Assembly (NCBI RefSeq): GCF_011386835.1
Contig: NC_088804.1
Span: 39,357,549-39,421,548, forward strand
Length of the DNA: 64,000 bases
Source of the DNA: Chrysemys picta bellii
Taxonomy: Eukaryota; Chordata; Testudines; Emydidae
Reading direction: 5' to 3'
Both the position numbers and the translations under genes were made by a program. The notes under the pieces are model-generated. The model ran no database searches, had not been told where the DNA came from, and saw only the letters and a program-made list of their open reading frames with translations. Shown here one piece after another: positions 1 to 12,787 of this stretch. Position 1 is the first letter of the stretch; every line of letters starts with the position of its first letter.

Positions 1-475
1 GTCTCTTTTTACTTACTGCTTTCATTTGTCCACTTGGCAAGGTTAACAGGTCAAAATTGTCATCCTCCTCCTCCTAGAGTTTTGGGTAGCTCTTCTTTCT
101 AGCACTACTTCCCTCCAACTGAGTGCTGGTAGCCTTTTATCAGGCCTAGGCACTCATTATTTAACTACCTAGGTGATGTTAATTAACTGCTTACAGGTGT
201 GCTGAGGTGGCTGGTTCCAATAGTGTTGTCAAGGAGAAAGGAGGGTAAACAGAGTTTACCCCTTTTATACTTGAGGAAAAGGGAGTTTAGGTTAGTTTAC
301 CCACTTATTTTTCCCCCCTACTACGTTACTGGCTTGTTCTCCTTGAAGTCTGTAATGAGCAGACTGGGTCCTGGCTCCAGGTTAAGGGGCCAGCAACCTG
401 TGACACCCTTTAAACCAACTGTACAGTTTTTTTGTACCAGTATAACTATTAGTTAGGGGTGTAAATTTTTTATCC

Positions 476-673
476 AAATTGCTATACCAGTACAACCGCT
501 GGTGAAGATGCAGTTTTACCAGTATGGTTTCCCTTTTGGATTTGAGAATATAGCTATACTGCCATAAAGCATCTCTCTACCGCTATCGCTGCATCCAGAC
601 TAGGGGGGCAAAGCATTTTAAGTATGTTGGGTCTAACTAAAGCAGCGCAACTTGTGTGTGGACAAGCCCTAAG
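476..673. mobile_element. Probable miniature DNA transposon
   Basis: The tract 'gctataccagtacaaccgctgg' followed by 'tagctatactgccataa' and ending 'gtgtggacaagcccta' resembles the turtle family that carries gtctacac/gtgtagac-type ends. The left border is uncertain and no clear target duplication was found. Confidence 0.4.
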
Positions 674-993
674 TGAAAATGTTGAATTCCATAATACAGA
701 TTCATAAACTGTGGTGCTTTGATATCCATGCTTCTTATTGAGACTGTGGCTGAGTATTGTAATACTTTTGCTTTGCGTTGCTTCAGAGGAAAGTCAAAGG
801 TGAAGTTAGAAGAAAAAAAAATACCTTAATATGTTACATTGTATCATAATGGTATTACTATGCAGCAGAGGAGATCCATGTACAGTTCCTATCTTAAAGC
901 AGGGAATATTTGATTAGAGGTAATAAGTAGTCATCAGTGTTGGGTATCATTCACCATTTGAGTTTAGTTTGTTGCTTCACTAATGTTCTAAAG

Positions 994-1659
994 CAGTAGT
1001 TCTCAAACCTTAGCAACCCGAGGACCCCCATTTTAAATTTTTTTCGGGGCCCCCCAAGCTCTCTCGCTCAGCCCCCACCCCTTCCCGCTCGCTCCACCCT
1101 CCCTCTGTCGCTTGCTCTCCCCCATCCTCGCTCACTTTCACCAGGCTGGGGCAGGGGGTTGGGTTGGGGTAAGGGAAGCGTGCAGGCTCTGGCCAGGCGG
1201 TGCTTACCTCGGGCAGCTCCCGAAAACGACCGACATCTCTCTGGCAGCGGCTTCTAGGTGGGGTGGGGGTCACTGCGCACTGCCCCCGCATCTCCCATTG
1301 GCCACAGTTTCCAGCCAATGGGAGCTGCAGAGTCGGCGCTTGGGGCAGGGGCAGTGCGCAGAGACCCCCGGTCTCTCTCCCTAACCTCCCTCTTCCCCCT
1401 CTCCCCGGATGTGCCGGCCACTTCTGGGAGCGGCACAGAGCCAAGGCAGGCAGGGAGCCTGCCTTAGCCCTGCTGTGCTGCCTGACTTTTAGCACCTAAA
1501 AACTTCCATTTGAGTTTGGCTTTAGTAGCCTCCAGGAGATAGAGGGAGGGGGAGGAGTTGAGGGAAGGAGGTGGAGGAGTAGATCAGCAGGACCAGCGAA
1601 CCACCTGGAGTACTGTTGGTGACCCCTGGGGTCCATGGACCCCTGTTTGAGAAATGCTG
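994..1659. mobile_element. hAT-type non-autonomous element, 666 bp
   Basis: The element begins CAGTAGTTCTCAAACC and ends GTTTGAGAAATGCTG, which are imperfect inverted ends of the common 'cagtggttctcaaa' hAT class. It is flanked by an exact 8-bp duplication, ttctaaag (986-993 and 1660-1667). The GC-rich interior has no transposase, and its reading frames are by-products of composition. Confidence 0.85.
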
Positions 1660-1925
1660 TTCTAAAGAATAGAGTGGCTGTTTCTGTGGCTGAACTGTAG
1701 ATGTGAGCAACTTCTTTTAGAGTTGTCTTTGGGACAAATAGTAAAATAGAGACCCTCCCCATGTGTCACTATAAAATCCCCCTCATGGGATTGTTAATGT
1801 CTTAGCCTAATCCAGATTCTTATATAAGAACTACTAAAAGTGGGAACTGACTTCAGAATTAGGGGCCCAAAGTATTTTGGAGCAGTTTAAAAGACTTTTT
1901 AATTAAGATCATACTTTAGCAGTAG

Positions 1926-2299
1926 GACTTGTCTACACAGAGACACACAGGACAACTTAATCCAAAATAACACTTAACTAATCTATTTTACATTCACACC
2001 TAAAGTGTATTAAATTCCTATGTGGATTCAGAATTAAGATGGCTTTAATTTGATTTCTCTTTATTCACTTCCAAATGGAGGTAGACCAATATAGAAGTGA
2101 ATTAAGAAAAACCAAAATAACTTCTGTATTGGTTTACTTTAATTCAGTTTGGAAGTGAATTAAGAGAAAACAAATTAAAGCCACCTTAATTCTAAATAAG
2201 AGCATCCACACATGGATTTAAGGCTGTTTAACTAATCCATTTTAAATTCACACACAGTTAATTTAGATTAATTTTCTTGTGTCCTTGAATAGACAAGGC
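1926..2299. mobile_element. Foldback (long palindrome) element
   Basis: The sequence is a long imperfect palindrome centred near 2110. The block around 2029-2080 (gaattaagatggctttaatt...) is mirrored as its reverse complement at about 2150-2195 (aattaaagccaccttaattc). The outer ends are cttgtctacac and atagacaaggcc. It is AT-rich, with no coding content. Confidence 0.7.
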
Positions 2300-3960
2300 C
2301 TTAGCTGAAAGGTCTTCCTGCTACTCAGTCTTTTTGTCCATTTTTGTGCTGGACTTCAGTGCCCATAATTGACTTTGTACAATTGGTCTTGGTCTTACCC
2401 ATGCGCTTTTGCATATACCAAACTGTAGCCACTCTGCTGGAAGGTCGTCCTGTGCTGTCTGTTGGCTTCTCCATTCAGTAAACCTTTTGTAGCCCGAGTG
2501 GTTAGAATTTGAGCTCAAGCTGGCTCTTCGTTTAGCTCCAGCACTGTAGAGTAAAGGAATCTTCTGTTGAGAGCTCTGCAGCTGCTAGAGCCAAACGCAG
2601 AGTTGGCAGGAAGCAGCTCTGGCCTCAACGACTTCGAGTGGCTGACCGAGTATTTATGTGCTGCTGCCTGCTGTGGAAGGCAGTCTGACTCCTCAGCGCC
2701 ATACTCATGCAGGAACAGAATGACAACCCATTAATTCCTTTTCAAGCTCCCCATTTCTCCTCACTTTAGTCCTGCATGTATCTGCTCCAGTGCAGAAGGC
2801 TGTGTACTCCAAAGCCCAGAGTCTTAAGAATAAGCACATTTTTCTTGCTTCAGTCCTCATGTTTATGGGCAAAGCTATGGGTTTTTTTCCACAGAAAATT
2901 GTAATGCACGTCATGGCGGGGGGGGGGGGCGGGGGGGGAAATGAGGATATGTCACAAAGGGTGGGGAGGGGCTGGAGAGTGAGCTAACTGCAGCAGTGGT
3001 TCCTGTCCCACAAGGCTGAGCCTGGCTCCACACTCCAGGCATTGCAATGGAGGCAGAGGGCCAAATTTGATTGGCATTGGAGCGCTGGATGCACCAAACC
3101 TGAGCAGCGCTGCAACCATGTATGCCAGGTTGTAACACCTGGAGGCCACAGGAGCTGCAGGGGTCACAGACTTATTCAGATTCACAATGACCATGAACAC
3201 TGATCTTTGTACCAAAATCTTAGCCTTACTGATGGTTCCACAGAAGGCCGTTTGGGCCCCTCCTCTGTAACCTTGTAAAGGCCAACGTGTTTAAAAATGT
3301 CAGGGTGCTTTCCAGGGAATATGAAATGAAAAGCTCCTAAGGTTAGGCTGAGCCTGGATTCTCCAAGTGCTTGTAAAATTCCATAATTTCATAATTCCAT
3401 CCTTCATTCTGTCGGTGTCTAACCTGGCTTTCCTATTCCACAGCTTTGAAGGCTCTAGGGCCTGACTTTTCCAAACTGCGCATGCAGATAAATAGTTCTA
3501 ATCTCAGATAAATAGTTCTTGCAGATACGTGATTTAAGTAAATGAGCCATTTTTACACTTTTGGATTTTGACCAACTACAATAAGAACCCCTGGCAACTG
3601 CCTTGAGCACTCTTGACAATCTTTAAAAGTATACTAAACTGATCTTCAGTTTCTGCTATCAAATGGATAATCAAAGGACAACAAATACAATAGAAGCTAA
3701 CAGTACACAGTGCCAGGGGGTTTACCCCATCAGCTCTCTGAAAACACCTGTCTCCCCACAGGCAAGGGGCAAGGTGGGCCTTAGCGTGCACATTGAAGAC
3801 ATGATAAGGAAGTGAGTTCCAAAGGTCTAGGGCCCTAATGGAGAACACCTTGCCAGCTACCCCTGGGGGTTCAGGTCAGGTCATTGCATGAATCTGGGCC
3901 TCAGTTTCATACCATTACAGTGAGAGGTTCCTTAACAAAGCCTAAATAGAAAAGTCTTTT

Positions 3961-4205
3961 GGGCCTTGTCTACATAGAACATTGTGGTTCTTTCGGTATA
4001 ATTATAGTTATTCTGTAACCTCTATGTAGACACTTTTGAGTGTCAGAGTGCCGCTTTTCAGTTTAGTTTAAACCCCTTCCTAAGTGACAAGCTAAGCTGA
4101 AAATGGCACTTTTATACTGGAATAAGTGTCTATACAGGCAGGTTTGTAGCAGTATAACTATGCTGTTATAACCCCACTGGTGTACCTGGCAAACTTTCCC
4201 ATGTA
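3961..4205. mobile_element. Miniature DNA transposon
   Basis: It starts gggccttgtctacataga and ends near cccatgtaggccctgta, with an internal 'cagtataactatgctgttata' motif also seen in the 476-673 element. It probably belongs to the same superfamily; the ends are approximate. Confidence 0.5.
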
Positions 4206-4226
4206 GGCCCTGTACAAGAGACTACA

Positions 4227-4504
4227 GGCAGGTCTACACTACGGCAGGGATCGACACTCTAAGATAGATCCACCAGCGGTCGATTTAGCGGGTCTAGTAA
4301 AGACTCGCCAAATCGACTGCAGATTGCTCTCCAGTCGACCCATGTACTCTACCCCTGACAAGAAGAGTAAGATAAGTCGATGGGAGATTTTCTCCCGTTG
4401 ACCCCCCACAGCATAGACTCCGCTGTAACTTGACATAAGGTATGTCGACTGTAGCTGGAGTTGTATAGTGTGGATTGATCTTCCGCGGTAGTGTAGACAT
4501 AGCC
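4227..4504. mobile_element. MITE with gtctacac/gtgtagac ends
   Basis: Left end ggcaggtctacactacggc and right end ccgcggtagtgtagacatagcc are inverted copies. The interior contains 'gatcgacactctaagat' and 'cagtcgaccc' motifs typical of this palindromic family. It is related to the element at 55614. Short target duplication not resolved; PIF/Harbinger origin is an inference. Confidence 0.7.
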
Positions 4505-4706
4505 TCAGCCTCTATTTCAGGGCTTGTCTACATGGTGTGTTAGTGCAAAACACCTTGGATGTAAGTTCTCTGGCACACTAACAGTGCTAGCACATACTGA
4601 CTGTTTCTGGCATGCCTGCTGTAGTGCTGCTTATAAGATTACGTTATACTCACTAGGAAACTTTTAGTGCATGCCAGTAGGTCTGCAAGGACAGTTAGTG
4701 TTACTC

Positions 4707-5331
4707 CTGGGGGAATTCTGCACTAAAAAATTCAGCACACAGTATTCGAAAGTACAATATGCAGAATTTGTCAAAGTAACACAATAATATAATGCCAGTT
4801 ACAATTATTTTGGTAATTTATTTCAAAATATCTGTTAGCAAGTATGTCTGTAACAATACAGACAAAAAAGTTCTGGTAACTTTTTATTGATAAATTCCTT
4901 ACTAGGCATATTAATACAGAACTTTGTGTAATTCATTTAAATTACAATACAGAACTGTATTTCCTGTCAGAAGCAGTGCAAAGGCTTTGGGGAGTCGAGT
5001 ACCAGAACAGCTGAGTGAGAGGGAAGGAGCCTAGGCGTGAATCTGGAGGGTGTTGGATGTGGGTGGGAAGGTTTGCACTGGGCATAGCATTTTGAATTTT
5101 CCCACATAAAATACATTTTGTCTAAGTGCTGCAATTTTGCCTTTTGCCCACCAGAGGCCTCTGTGGCGCCTGAACAGTGGCATGAACGCAGCTGGCTGTT
5201 CCGGCACCACAGTAGTCTCTGATGGGTAAAAGGCAGAACTGCAGCAAAATGTGTTTTATGCGGGAAAATACTAATTTCTTTATGCAAGACAGATGATTTC
5301 TGTGCATCCATGGATGCGCAGAATTCCCACA
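4707..5331. mobile_element. DNA transposon with 17-19 bp inverted ends
   Basis: Left end cctgggggaattctgca and the right end, the reverse complement of cctgtgggaattctgcgca, are inverted copies about 620 bp apart. The interior is AT-rich on the left and has degenerate reading frames. The right end lies about 140 bp before the terminal MAP1LC3B exon. I could not assign a superfamily or find a convincing target duplication. Confidence 0.6.
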
Positions 5332-5418
5332 GGCGTATAGTGTGCACCAGCATGTCGCTCACTAACACAGCATGTGGAAATTCCCGAAATGAGCCTTTGT
5401 TAGACAATACTGGGGTAA

Positions 5419-5643
<225 letters not shown>

Positions 5644-7290
5644 ACCATTCAAGTGGCTTCTAGCCTAGGATTTTGGTTTTACCTTCTACCCCCTATCCCC
5701 ACCCCAGGAAAAAGAAAGGAATGTCACCTCTCAGTACCTTAGCATAGTCTTGCTTTAGCAGGTGTCCTCCTCTTACCTTGCCTTGTTTGTGAATATTAAA
5801 CAGCTGAGTGCCAGTACAGACCAGCATAGATCTAGCTTTGAAAACCTGCTGTCATATTTCACATAGGCACACTTGTTTTAAGTCTCTGGACTTCCTGAAT
5901 GGAACCATACCTTGCACATTCAGATTGCCAGCACAAGAAACACTTGACTGACTTCAGTGACACAGGAACTGGCACCAGTTTCCAGTAGTGAACAAAAGTG
6001 TTTGTGTGACATCTTTCTGTTAATTCCTCTTACTGTTCCTAGAAAGTGCTCCTTTTCAGGGAAAGGCTTCCATTTTCCATCATGGAGCAAACATGTAAGG
6101 CTCTAAAGTGCAAGTTTGTGCATATTAAATCTTTAGTCCAACTAGGGAATCATTTGCCTCAGTATTTGCAGAAAGTCAGGACAAGTGGTGGTGGGGGAAT
6201 AGTTTCATAGTACTGCTACTGCATAAGATAAGATGCCAGATTCCTGGACATTATTCATACCAAACCCCACAGCTTTATTCTAATTGTAGCAAGTATATAT
6301 TTTAAGATGATTCCAGGTTAGCTCCTGGACAGTTAACATTAAGAGAAACTTCAATCTATTACGAATCTTCACTGCTTTCTGGTTTCACTGACACAAATGG
6401 CTGCTCCATGTGAGCTTTCAGTGGATAGTCCCTTCTACCCTGAGGGGCTGCTTTTCCAGAGCATAATGGGGTTTTTTTTGGTTAAAAGAAATTATTTCCA
6501 TAAACATGACTGGGTGATAGATGCAGCCACTAAAAATGCACCATTCTGCCTAATTTGTTCTTTATTGCTGCTCCCTATATTCAGCAAAGCAGTTGTATAT
6601 GAACTCTTCAGGGCTGAAAGTCAAACTGCTTTGGTTATACACAGTTCTACTGAAAACGCTGGATTCAAACATGAATCGAAATGGTCTGTCAGTTGTTTGT
6701 TCATGTCATAACTGATGGGGGAAGTGCTTTATAAAATCATTTCACATTCAGGAGTTGATGTTTTAAAGTTCTGAGGAACAACTTCTATCACTGAAGCCCA
6801 CTGCGTGGAGTTTAAAAATGTGGTGTTACTATGATTATGAATGGGGATGAATCCCATGCAGAGGGTTCCAAGTAGGATCAGTGTCCTGCCTTTAGAGTTG
6901 TTGTTGTAAAGTTAAGTATCGCAGGCTGAGATTTACCCTTGTATATCATGTGTATGAATTAATTACATCTGTTAGTGGGAGTTAACTTACTATCATGAAG
7001 AAGGGGCGGAGAGAAGCAATACTACTGCATCTTGGCACTCGGTACATCATCAACGTGTACAATTTGTACCTACAGCTTTCTGCATGCATCTTGTTCACAA
7101 GACTTATTTAATTTTTAAATGTTCATTGTTTTTTACTTAATGTAAACTTTAAAAGCAGCTTGTCCTATGTTTAGTTTTTTGTGTAAAACCATCCTGTTAA
7201 CTCATGACAGCCATTCTTGTAATTACTGTGTGATCAATGACTGATTCCTGTACAAATGTTGCTTTTTTTTTTAATTAATACAGTGCTGAT
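5644..7290 (+). other. MAP1LC3B: MAP1LC3B 3' UTR (end approximate)
   Basis: This non-coding stretch follows the LC3B stop codon and contains no long reading frame or recognisable transposon. ATTAAA-type hexamers occur near 5797 and 6123. An AT-rich block around 7100-7290 ends with AATACA near 7280, which could be a weak poly(A) signal. The length of roughly 1.6 kb is an inference. AATAAA hexamers further on (about 7654 and 7969) would allow a longer form. Confidence 0.45.
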
Positions 7291-8515
7291 ATGACTCAAT
7301 CACAGCTTGAGTGGTAATTTAGAGACTGCTTTCTTCTCATTTTAATGCAACAGCCATTCCTAGAGACGGGCAAACAGATGTGTCAAGGGCCACTGTATGA
7401 TTCCAGTACCCAGAGTTGAATGATAGGTGTGGCTTAGCAATCTATGATGATGCTTAGGACCGTGAACAACCGTATTAAAATAACTGTAGAATGGAGAAGC
7501 CCTGTCACAAAAGAAAGGGAGAAGTTAGAAATAGGAGAGGCTTGCAGGGGGCCAGCATAAGGCAGTCCCATTGCAATTTAGTTGTTAGTGGGGAAGGAGG
7601 CATTATGTTTCCTATCGCAAAGACACAATGAACTTACCCACACAAAACCATACTAATAAAATAGCTTGAATATTTTCTGCATGGAAAACAGCTGTTCCCA
7701 TCTCATCCAAGATTTTAATTAAAACTTCCCTCAATCTAGCTTTTTATCCCAAGGCTAACTTGTTATAGTCTGCAACATGCGTTACTGTTTCTTTTTTTCT
7801 GAGTTTACAGTAACAGATAAGTTTAAAGAAATCTCATGTTTTTAATTTGGGGTTAGATTCTACACCCCTTACTCCATCAGTAGTCCCCACTGACTTTACT
7901 GGGACTATGACTAGTAAGGTACTACAACAGGCATAAGGGTGGCAGAATCTAGCCCTTCAGTAATTTAATAAACAATTCAGACGCAAGTGTATGAACAGGT
8001 AGTGAGACTTAACTAGGGTTTCAAAGGCATGGATCTAGCAAGAAAGCAACAAGCAGACAGCAGTTTCGGTGTAGCTTACAGTACAAAATGCCATTCTTCC
8101 AAAACAGTGTTTTAATATTGGTTTTAAGGGCTAAGGCTGGGTTCAGCAGTTCCACTTGTCTTTCACCAGTAATTCTTTAAGTCATAGCATGTCCTAGTTT
8201 ATAAACATTACAGAACCCCCTGCTCATTAGCCCAACAGTCAGTCTGCTGCAGTGAGTGAAGTGTCAAGTTGTGGACAGCAGTACCTTGCAGAGTTGTCCT
8301 TGACTAAGGCAAAGTTTGTCCCTCAAATTTTAATTATTAGAGAATAGCAGTTGCATAGAGACACAAACAATAAGGTCTATCTGATTCATTGGCAGATGAG
8401 TGTAGTTAGACTGAGGGTGTCCTTAATTGTAAAGTTGTTTTGAATGAATTTCTAAAATAGTTCTCAACTTAGGTTGGGAGAAAACTAGAAGGGAGAAAGC
8501 CTTTTAAAAGCACGT
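7291..8515. other. Interval between convergent genes
   Basis: This is the gap between the approximate 3' ends of MAP1LC3B and ZCCHC14. It has no supportable gene, only a short repeat at 7849-7955. Part of it may be transcribed as 3' UTR of either gene. Confidence 0.5.
7849..7955. mobile_element. Short palindromic-ended repeat
   Basis: It starts ggggttagattct and ends agaatctagccc, with the internal 'actgactttactgggacta' phrase common in sauropsid interspersed repeats. It is similar in design to the repeat at 49762-49879. Confidence 0.5.
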
Positions 8516-8534
8516 AAGGACTTGAACTTTTTTT

Positions 8535-8540
8535 TTTATT
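8535..8540 (-). promoter_or_regulatory. ZCCHC14: Candidate ZCCHC14 poly(A) signal AATAAA
   Basis: A canonical hexamer on the - strand near the far end of the AT-rich region downstream of the stop codon. Chosen by position only. Confidence 0.4.
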
Positions 8541-11162
8541 TTCCATACATTAAATTTACTTAGATAAAAACATTCTAAAAATGTACAATTTTACCTTTAA
8601 CAAAGTATAATAAAACATAAAAATTCCAATACCAGAATACTTGACATTTACAATTCAAAATCAAATTAGCTGAATATTAAATATTTACAAAACTATTTTA
8701 AAAATATTTATAAAGTTACATGCACAATTTTTAATACTAGAATTGACTGAAATAAGGGAAATGGCTCAAATTGGAGTAGGAGTTTCCTTCATTCCTAGTG
8801 GAAAAATTATATCCAAGAGAAGCTGTTAAACTACACTTCAAAACATAGGATTTGCTTTGTTTCTGTACCAAAGTATCTTTTACTTGTGTAAGAACTTAAA
8901 AAGTCCTAAGAGTTTGTATTATATTTCCTTAGTATTGTAGTAACTTACCTTTGGCCTCAACCAGCAATATGGTTTTCCAGAATCTTGCAAGTGGTAAGTA
9001 CATTTACTTCCAACAAAATAGGACCCACTGGATTTACAAAGGAATTCTAGACCACTCCCAGAATCCATGGCTTTAAGTGTAAGTGACCTCTGATACATGT
9101 TCTGTAGGACTGATGCCATTGAAACGGCAAGAACTAATCTATTTTCATTTGGGGGAGTGGGATTAGGGTGGCTTCTCTGCCAAATACCATAAACTAAATT
9201 TTAGTGTCAATACGAACAAGCAGTAAATGGCATGAAACTCAAGCTGAGGTAACAGTGGTTGGTTTATACTATTTCAGGAAGTCCTTCACTTATTTTATGG
9301 CTGAATTTTTACTGGTCAGGTTTAATACACAGTTTAGGAAGTGTCACATAACATGAAACCTGATATCACTACGGAATCCTATTAATACCTGCTTCCTGAT
9401 ATGAATCTTCCTTGTTGAACCTCCTGACAAATGTTAATGACACACAAACTAACCTCTAATGCTTATTTCAAATTGGACTGCTACTGTCAGAGGAGTTTGT
9501 TGGTAATTCTGGTTTCATTCTCTTCCTAACACTTCCATCACCAATACTTTAAAATCAGAAAGACTATTGTGAAATTGCATTATAGATTCCCTCTGGTAAG
9601 GAAGCTTAAAGTTATGACCCTCTTCCACATTCCTATAGTGCTGAGATTAAAAGCAGAGAATGACAAGGAGTTTGTCCCTCTTTTGCATTTTAAAAACTGT
9701 CAGTTATCCTAGAGTGCAAGCTAGTTTGTGAACTAGATAGTCTTACACTGCCAGGGCAAAGATATGAATAAAAAAGCTTATTCTGTGTCTATTTTCCATA
9801 TTTTGACATACAGAAATGGTATTATGAGCTGGTTCTTTCAGTCACTCTAGACAGACTAATTTGAGAGGAAAGAGATGGACTTGTGCCTTTTAAAATGGAT
9901 TATATAATTAAAGTGCTCTGTTTAGGCTCACCAACTTTGGTTGTTCTTGGTACAAACGTAACGGATTACACTAGCAAATCAGAAGCCACGACTCAAGTTG
10001 ATGATTTAGGAAAAGCTCTATAAACAGTACCGGCTCTTCAAACATCTACATTAGCTCCACTTCCTTCCATTTACTCAGGCTTTTCTGAGTTTGAATTTGA
10101 AATCAGACTTAAAAGGTAATTTTTAAAGATAGTTAAGTGCATATTAATCTGTCTAGGAAATATCAGCCTTAACTTTACAAAAAGGAAACATTCTTGAAGA
10201 CAAGAATTCTGAATGCAGGAATGAAACCATTTTTGAAGAAGCTAACTGGATAAAAGTTCAGTTTAATAATCCTTGTTACACCCTTTTGATTTGTAGTGAA
10301 TATTAAACAGACAAGACTATACTTCCCAGCCTTGCCCATGAAACAAAATGCAATTGGTATAGAAAACAATTTTTTTTGCTATTGGTTTTTGCTAGTTTGA
10401 GAGACGGCTTTTAGTACTTGCATGTGTGTTGAAATAGTTTAAATACAGTTCAATTTTAAAATATTCTTTTGTTTTAAAAAAGTGAAAAAAGGTGAAAGTT
10501 TGGCTTTCAGCACATGTTCCAGGCTACTGGAGAGACCATCAAAATCCTGTAGTAAACATTTTAAGCGAAAACTGCAAGTTCCCTTTAACACAATATCGTA
10601 AGACAGCTTTTTTTGTACTATTGTTTCAAGCTCATTAAGGCAAAGTAAATTGCATTGTCAGTTCTCATCACGTTAGTGTTGCAGATTTGAAAGTTGCTCA
10701 TGAGACCATTATATGTAACCACCTCAAAATACAGACATAGCAAACAATTGTTTCAACACTGTCTATAAATACTGTGTAGTGTGAACGGAGCTGAGGCTAC
10801 AGAAGTATGGCGTTTCTTCATTGCATAGAAATAAACAACAGAAATCTTGTTATTTTTGAGAAACCAAATATTACACAACTTCAGGCTTTGGTTTCCATGA
10901 CGCCAAAAAACTGTATGACCTCCAAAGAAAAACTGGGACAAGTTTGGTGTCTTGCCATCTCATGTTACAATGCCTCTTTATCAATATTAATTTATCATAT
11001 TGCCCTGGCCTGTTGTTGCTTTCGGGTGAGGCTGACAGTTTTGAGAAAACGGAACTAAAAGATGGCCCAGATATTTAACGTCTAACATTTGCCATTCAAA
11101 TCTTGACTGACAATTTATTGCATTAGCTACTTAAACCAACACTGCAGTAGCTAACGCCAGAT

Positions 11163-11345
11163 CTACCCTGAGGAGCTTTGCACCCACATAAAAAGTGTCT
11201 TGCGCTGGTATGGCTTTCCTTGCTTTCAAACCAGAGCAAGATGCACGAATACAAGTGCTATTTATTCTGGTGTAGAACATCTACCTTCGGGTTTGCACTG
11301 GTATAGCTATACTGGTGTAAAAAAATCCCACAAGATAAACAAGGC
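11163..11345. mobile_element. Miniature DNA transposon in 3' UTR
   Basis: The run from 'agatctaccctgaggagc' to 'gataaacaaggcctcag', with internal 'ggtatagctatactggtg', matches the style of the window's other turtle MITEs. Borders are approximate. Confidence 0.45.
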
Positions 11346-12731
11346 CTCAGATATTAAAGTTGCATACTCTAATCTGGAAAACAAGAATCACTTTAAATTT
11401 CAGGCCATTTTAAAAAAAAAGGCCACACCCATTGCAGCGAGTGGAATTCCTTGGGCAAGACAGGACAAGACCTTTTCAATTCAGCAACATGAGCTTTGTT
11501 TGGCTTCCTCCTAACTCTTAATTAAACTTGCCAACTCAAAATTATGTACGCTAGGTAGTTAACACCAAAATTAGTAATCTGCAGTCTACTGCCACAAAGG
11601 AGGCCGACAGTAAATCCTTCAGAGTCTTTAAAATAATGACGTTTACTACCCTTTACATGTTTGAATTCTACCCCTCTGACTCCTGTAGCAAAAGCCCTGG
11701 GGTACGAGTCAGAGTTTCATTACATAAAGTAAAGCAACAGCTTGCTAACTCTGCTGCCAGAGTTTATTTTTAGGATGGTTTAAAATTCATTTACAAAAGC
11801 AGAGTGGTAAGGTTTCTGTGAAAGATACCTATATACAGTAACAGGACTTAAAAGGTGTTTCACGTATTACATAAAAAAACCCCTCTTTGTGAAGCCTTTA
11901 TGGCCCTGGAGTCTCTGGGACTTGGACCCTTGGAAAACTAAGTTCATTTCACTGCTAGTAACCCACCTCTATCTAGTAATAATGGCGACAGTGAGAGTAA
12001 GGTTGTTTCCAGAAGGAATTGAAACTGCCATGTGTGTTCTTTTGGAAGGGAAAGGAGAGAATTATTTAAGATTTTTATTGTGTAGTAAATCGCATAGCCT
12101 GCTGGTGCCAAAGTTTAAAGGTTGGAACTTCTTTGCCTCTTGCACTGGTCTCAGAGTGACACTATCTGCTAAAAGTGCAGAAGCCTGAATAGTTTTACAT
12201 TCTTCTGTAGTGCAATCCTTAAAAATCCCAGAGATTAGTGCTTGATTACTTTTGAAAAAAAGTAGCCATTTTACTTAGCCCAGGGTTTCAGAGGCTGGCT
12301 GGCACACAGCCGCTCATACCTTCAACCTCCAGCTCTCACTTCAGATCACATTGTAGTAGCTGCCCTGGAGTTATCCTTTTCATTGTAGAAGGTCCAAAGA
12401 TGGCAACATTCTTCAGCACAAGTGTGTAGGGTGGTTGGTTGTTTTGCATTTGCAACAGAAAATGTAGTTGGCCAGCTTCACCTGCCATCCACTGCGCATC
12501 AATCGCATGATACGTATTAGGCAAGTTCCATCTCCCAAGATCTAAACTTGAATTTTGGCGATCAAAAATGGGTTTGATACACCCCTAAGCTAGATTTTCT
12601 ACCTAGTCTAGTAAAGTAAAGCACCTTTGGATTAAAAAACTCATTAAAACTTAACAGCAATGGACTTCTCAGTTTTGTATTTAAAATTCCTTATCTCCAT
12701 GGCTTACAGTGTTCTCTTGGCAGAGAAAGTA

Positions 12732-12787
12732 TCAGTCTGTGGAGTCAAGACTTTCCGCTGGAGGGGCATATTTCAGCCTAAAAGTAC
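12732..12787 (-). CDS. ZCCHC14: ZCCHC14 terminal coding exon
   Basis: After an acceptor at 12788-12789 this exon completes a Gly codon, then encodes TFRLKYAPPAESLDSTD and TGA (12732-12734). This C-terminal ending is the one I recall for human ZCCHC14, and it identifies the gene together with the zinc knuckle in the preceding exon. Confidence 0.93.

Larger units (their letters stand above)
8516..12731 (-). other. ZCCHC14: ZCCHC14 3' UTR (long, end approximate)
   Basis: This stretch lies downstream of the ZCCHC14 stop on the - strand. It is AT-rich and carries no exon-like frame. A - strand AATAAA lies at 8535-8540, followed by a T/A-rich run, and is my choice of main poly(A) signal. Further AATAAA hexamers near 12073 and 11764 could give shorter forms. 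A UTR of about 4 kb is plausible for this gene but is inferred. A miniature transposon at about 11163-11345 would be part of the transcript. Confidence 0.5.

Noticed and set aside
1010..1495. A 161-codon - strand frame
   Set aside because: Within the 666-bp hAT element; GC-driven.
6397..6711. A 104-codon frame in the MAP1LC3B 3' UTR
   Set aside because: It follows the true stop codon, has no family resemblance and no conserved start context.
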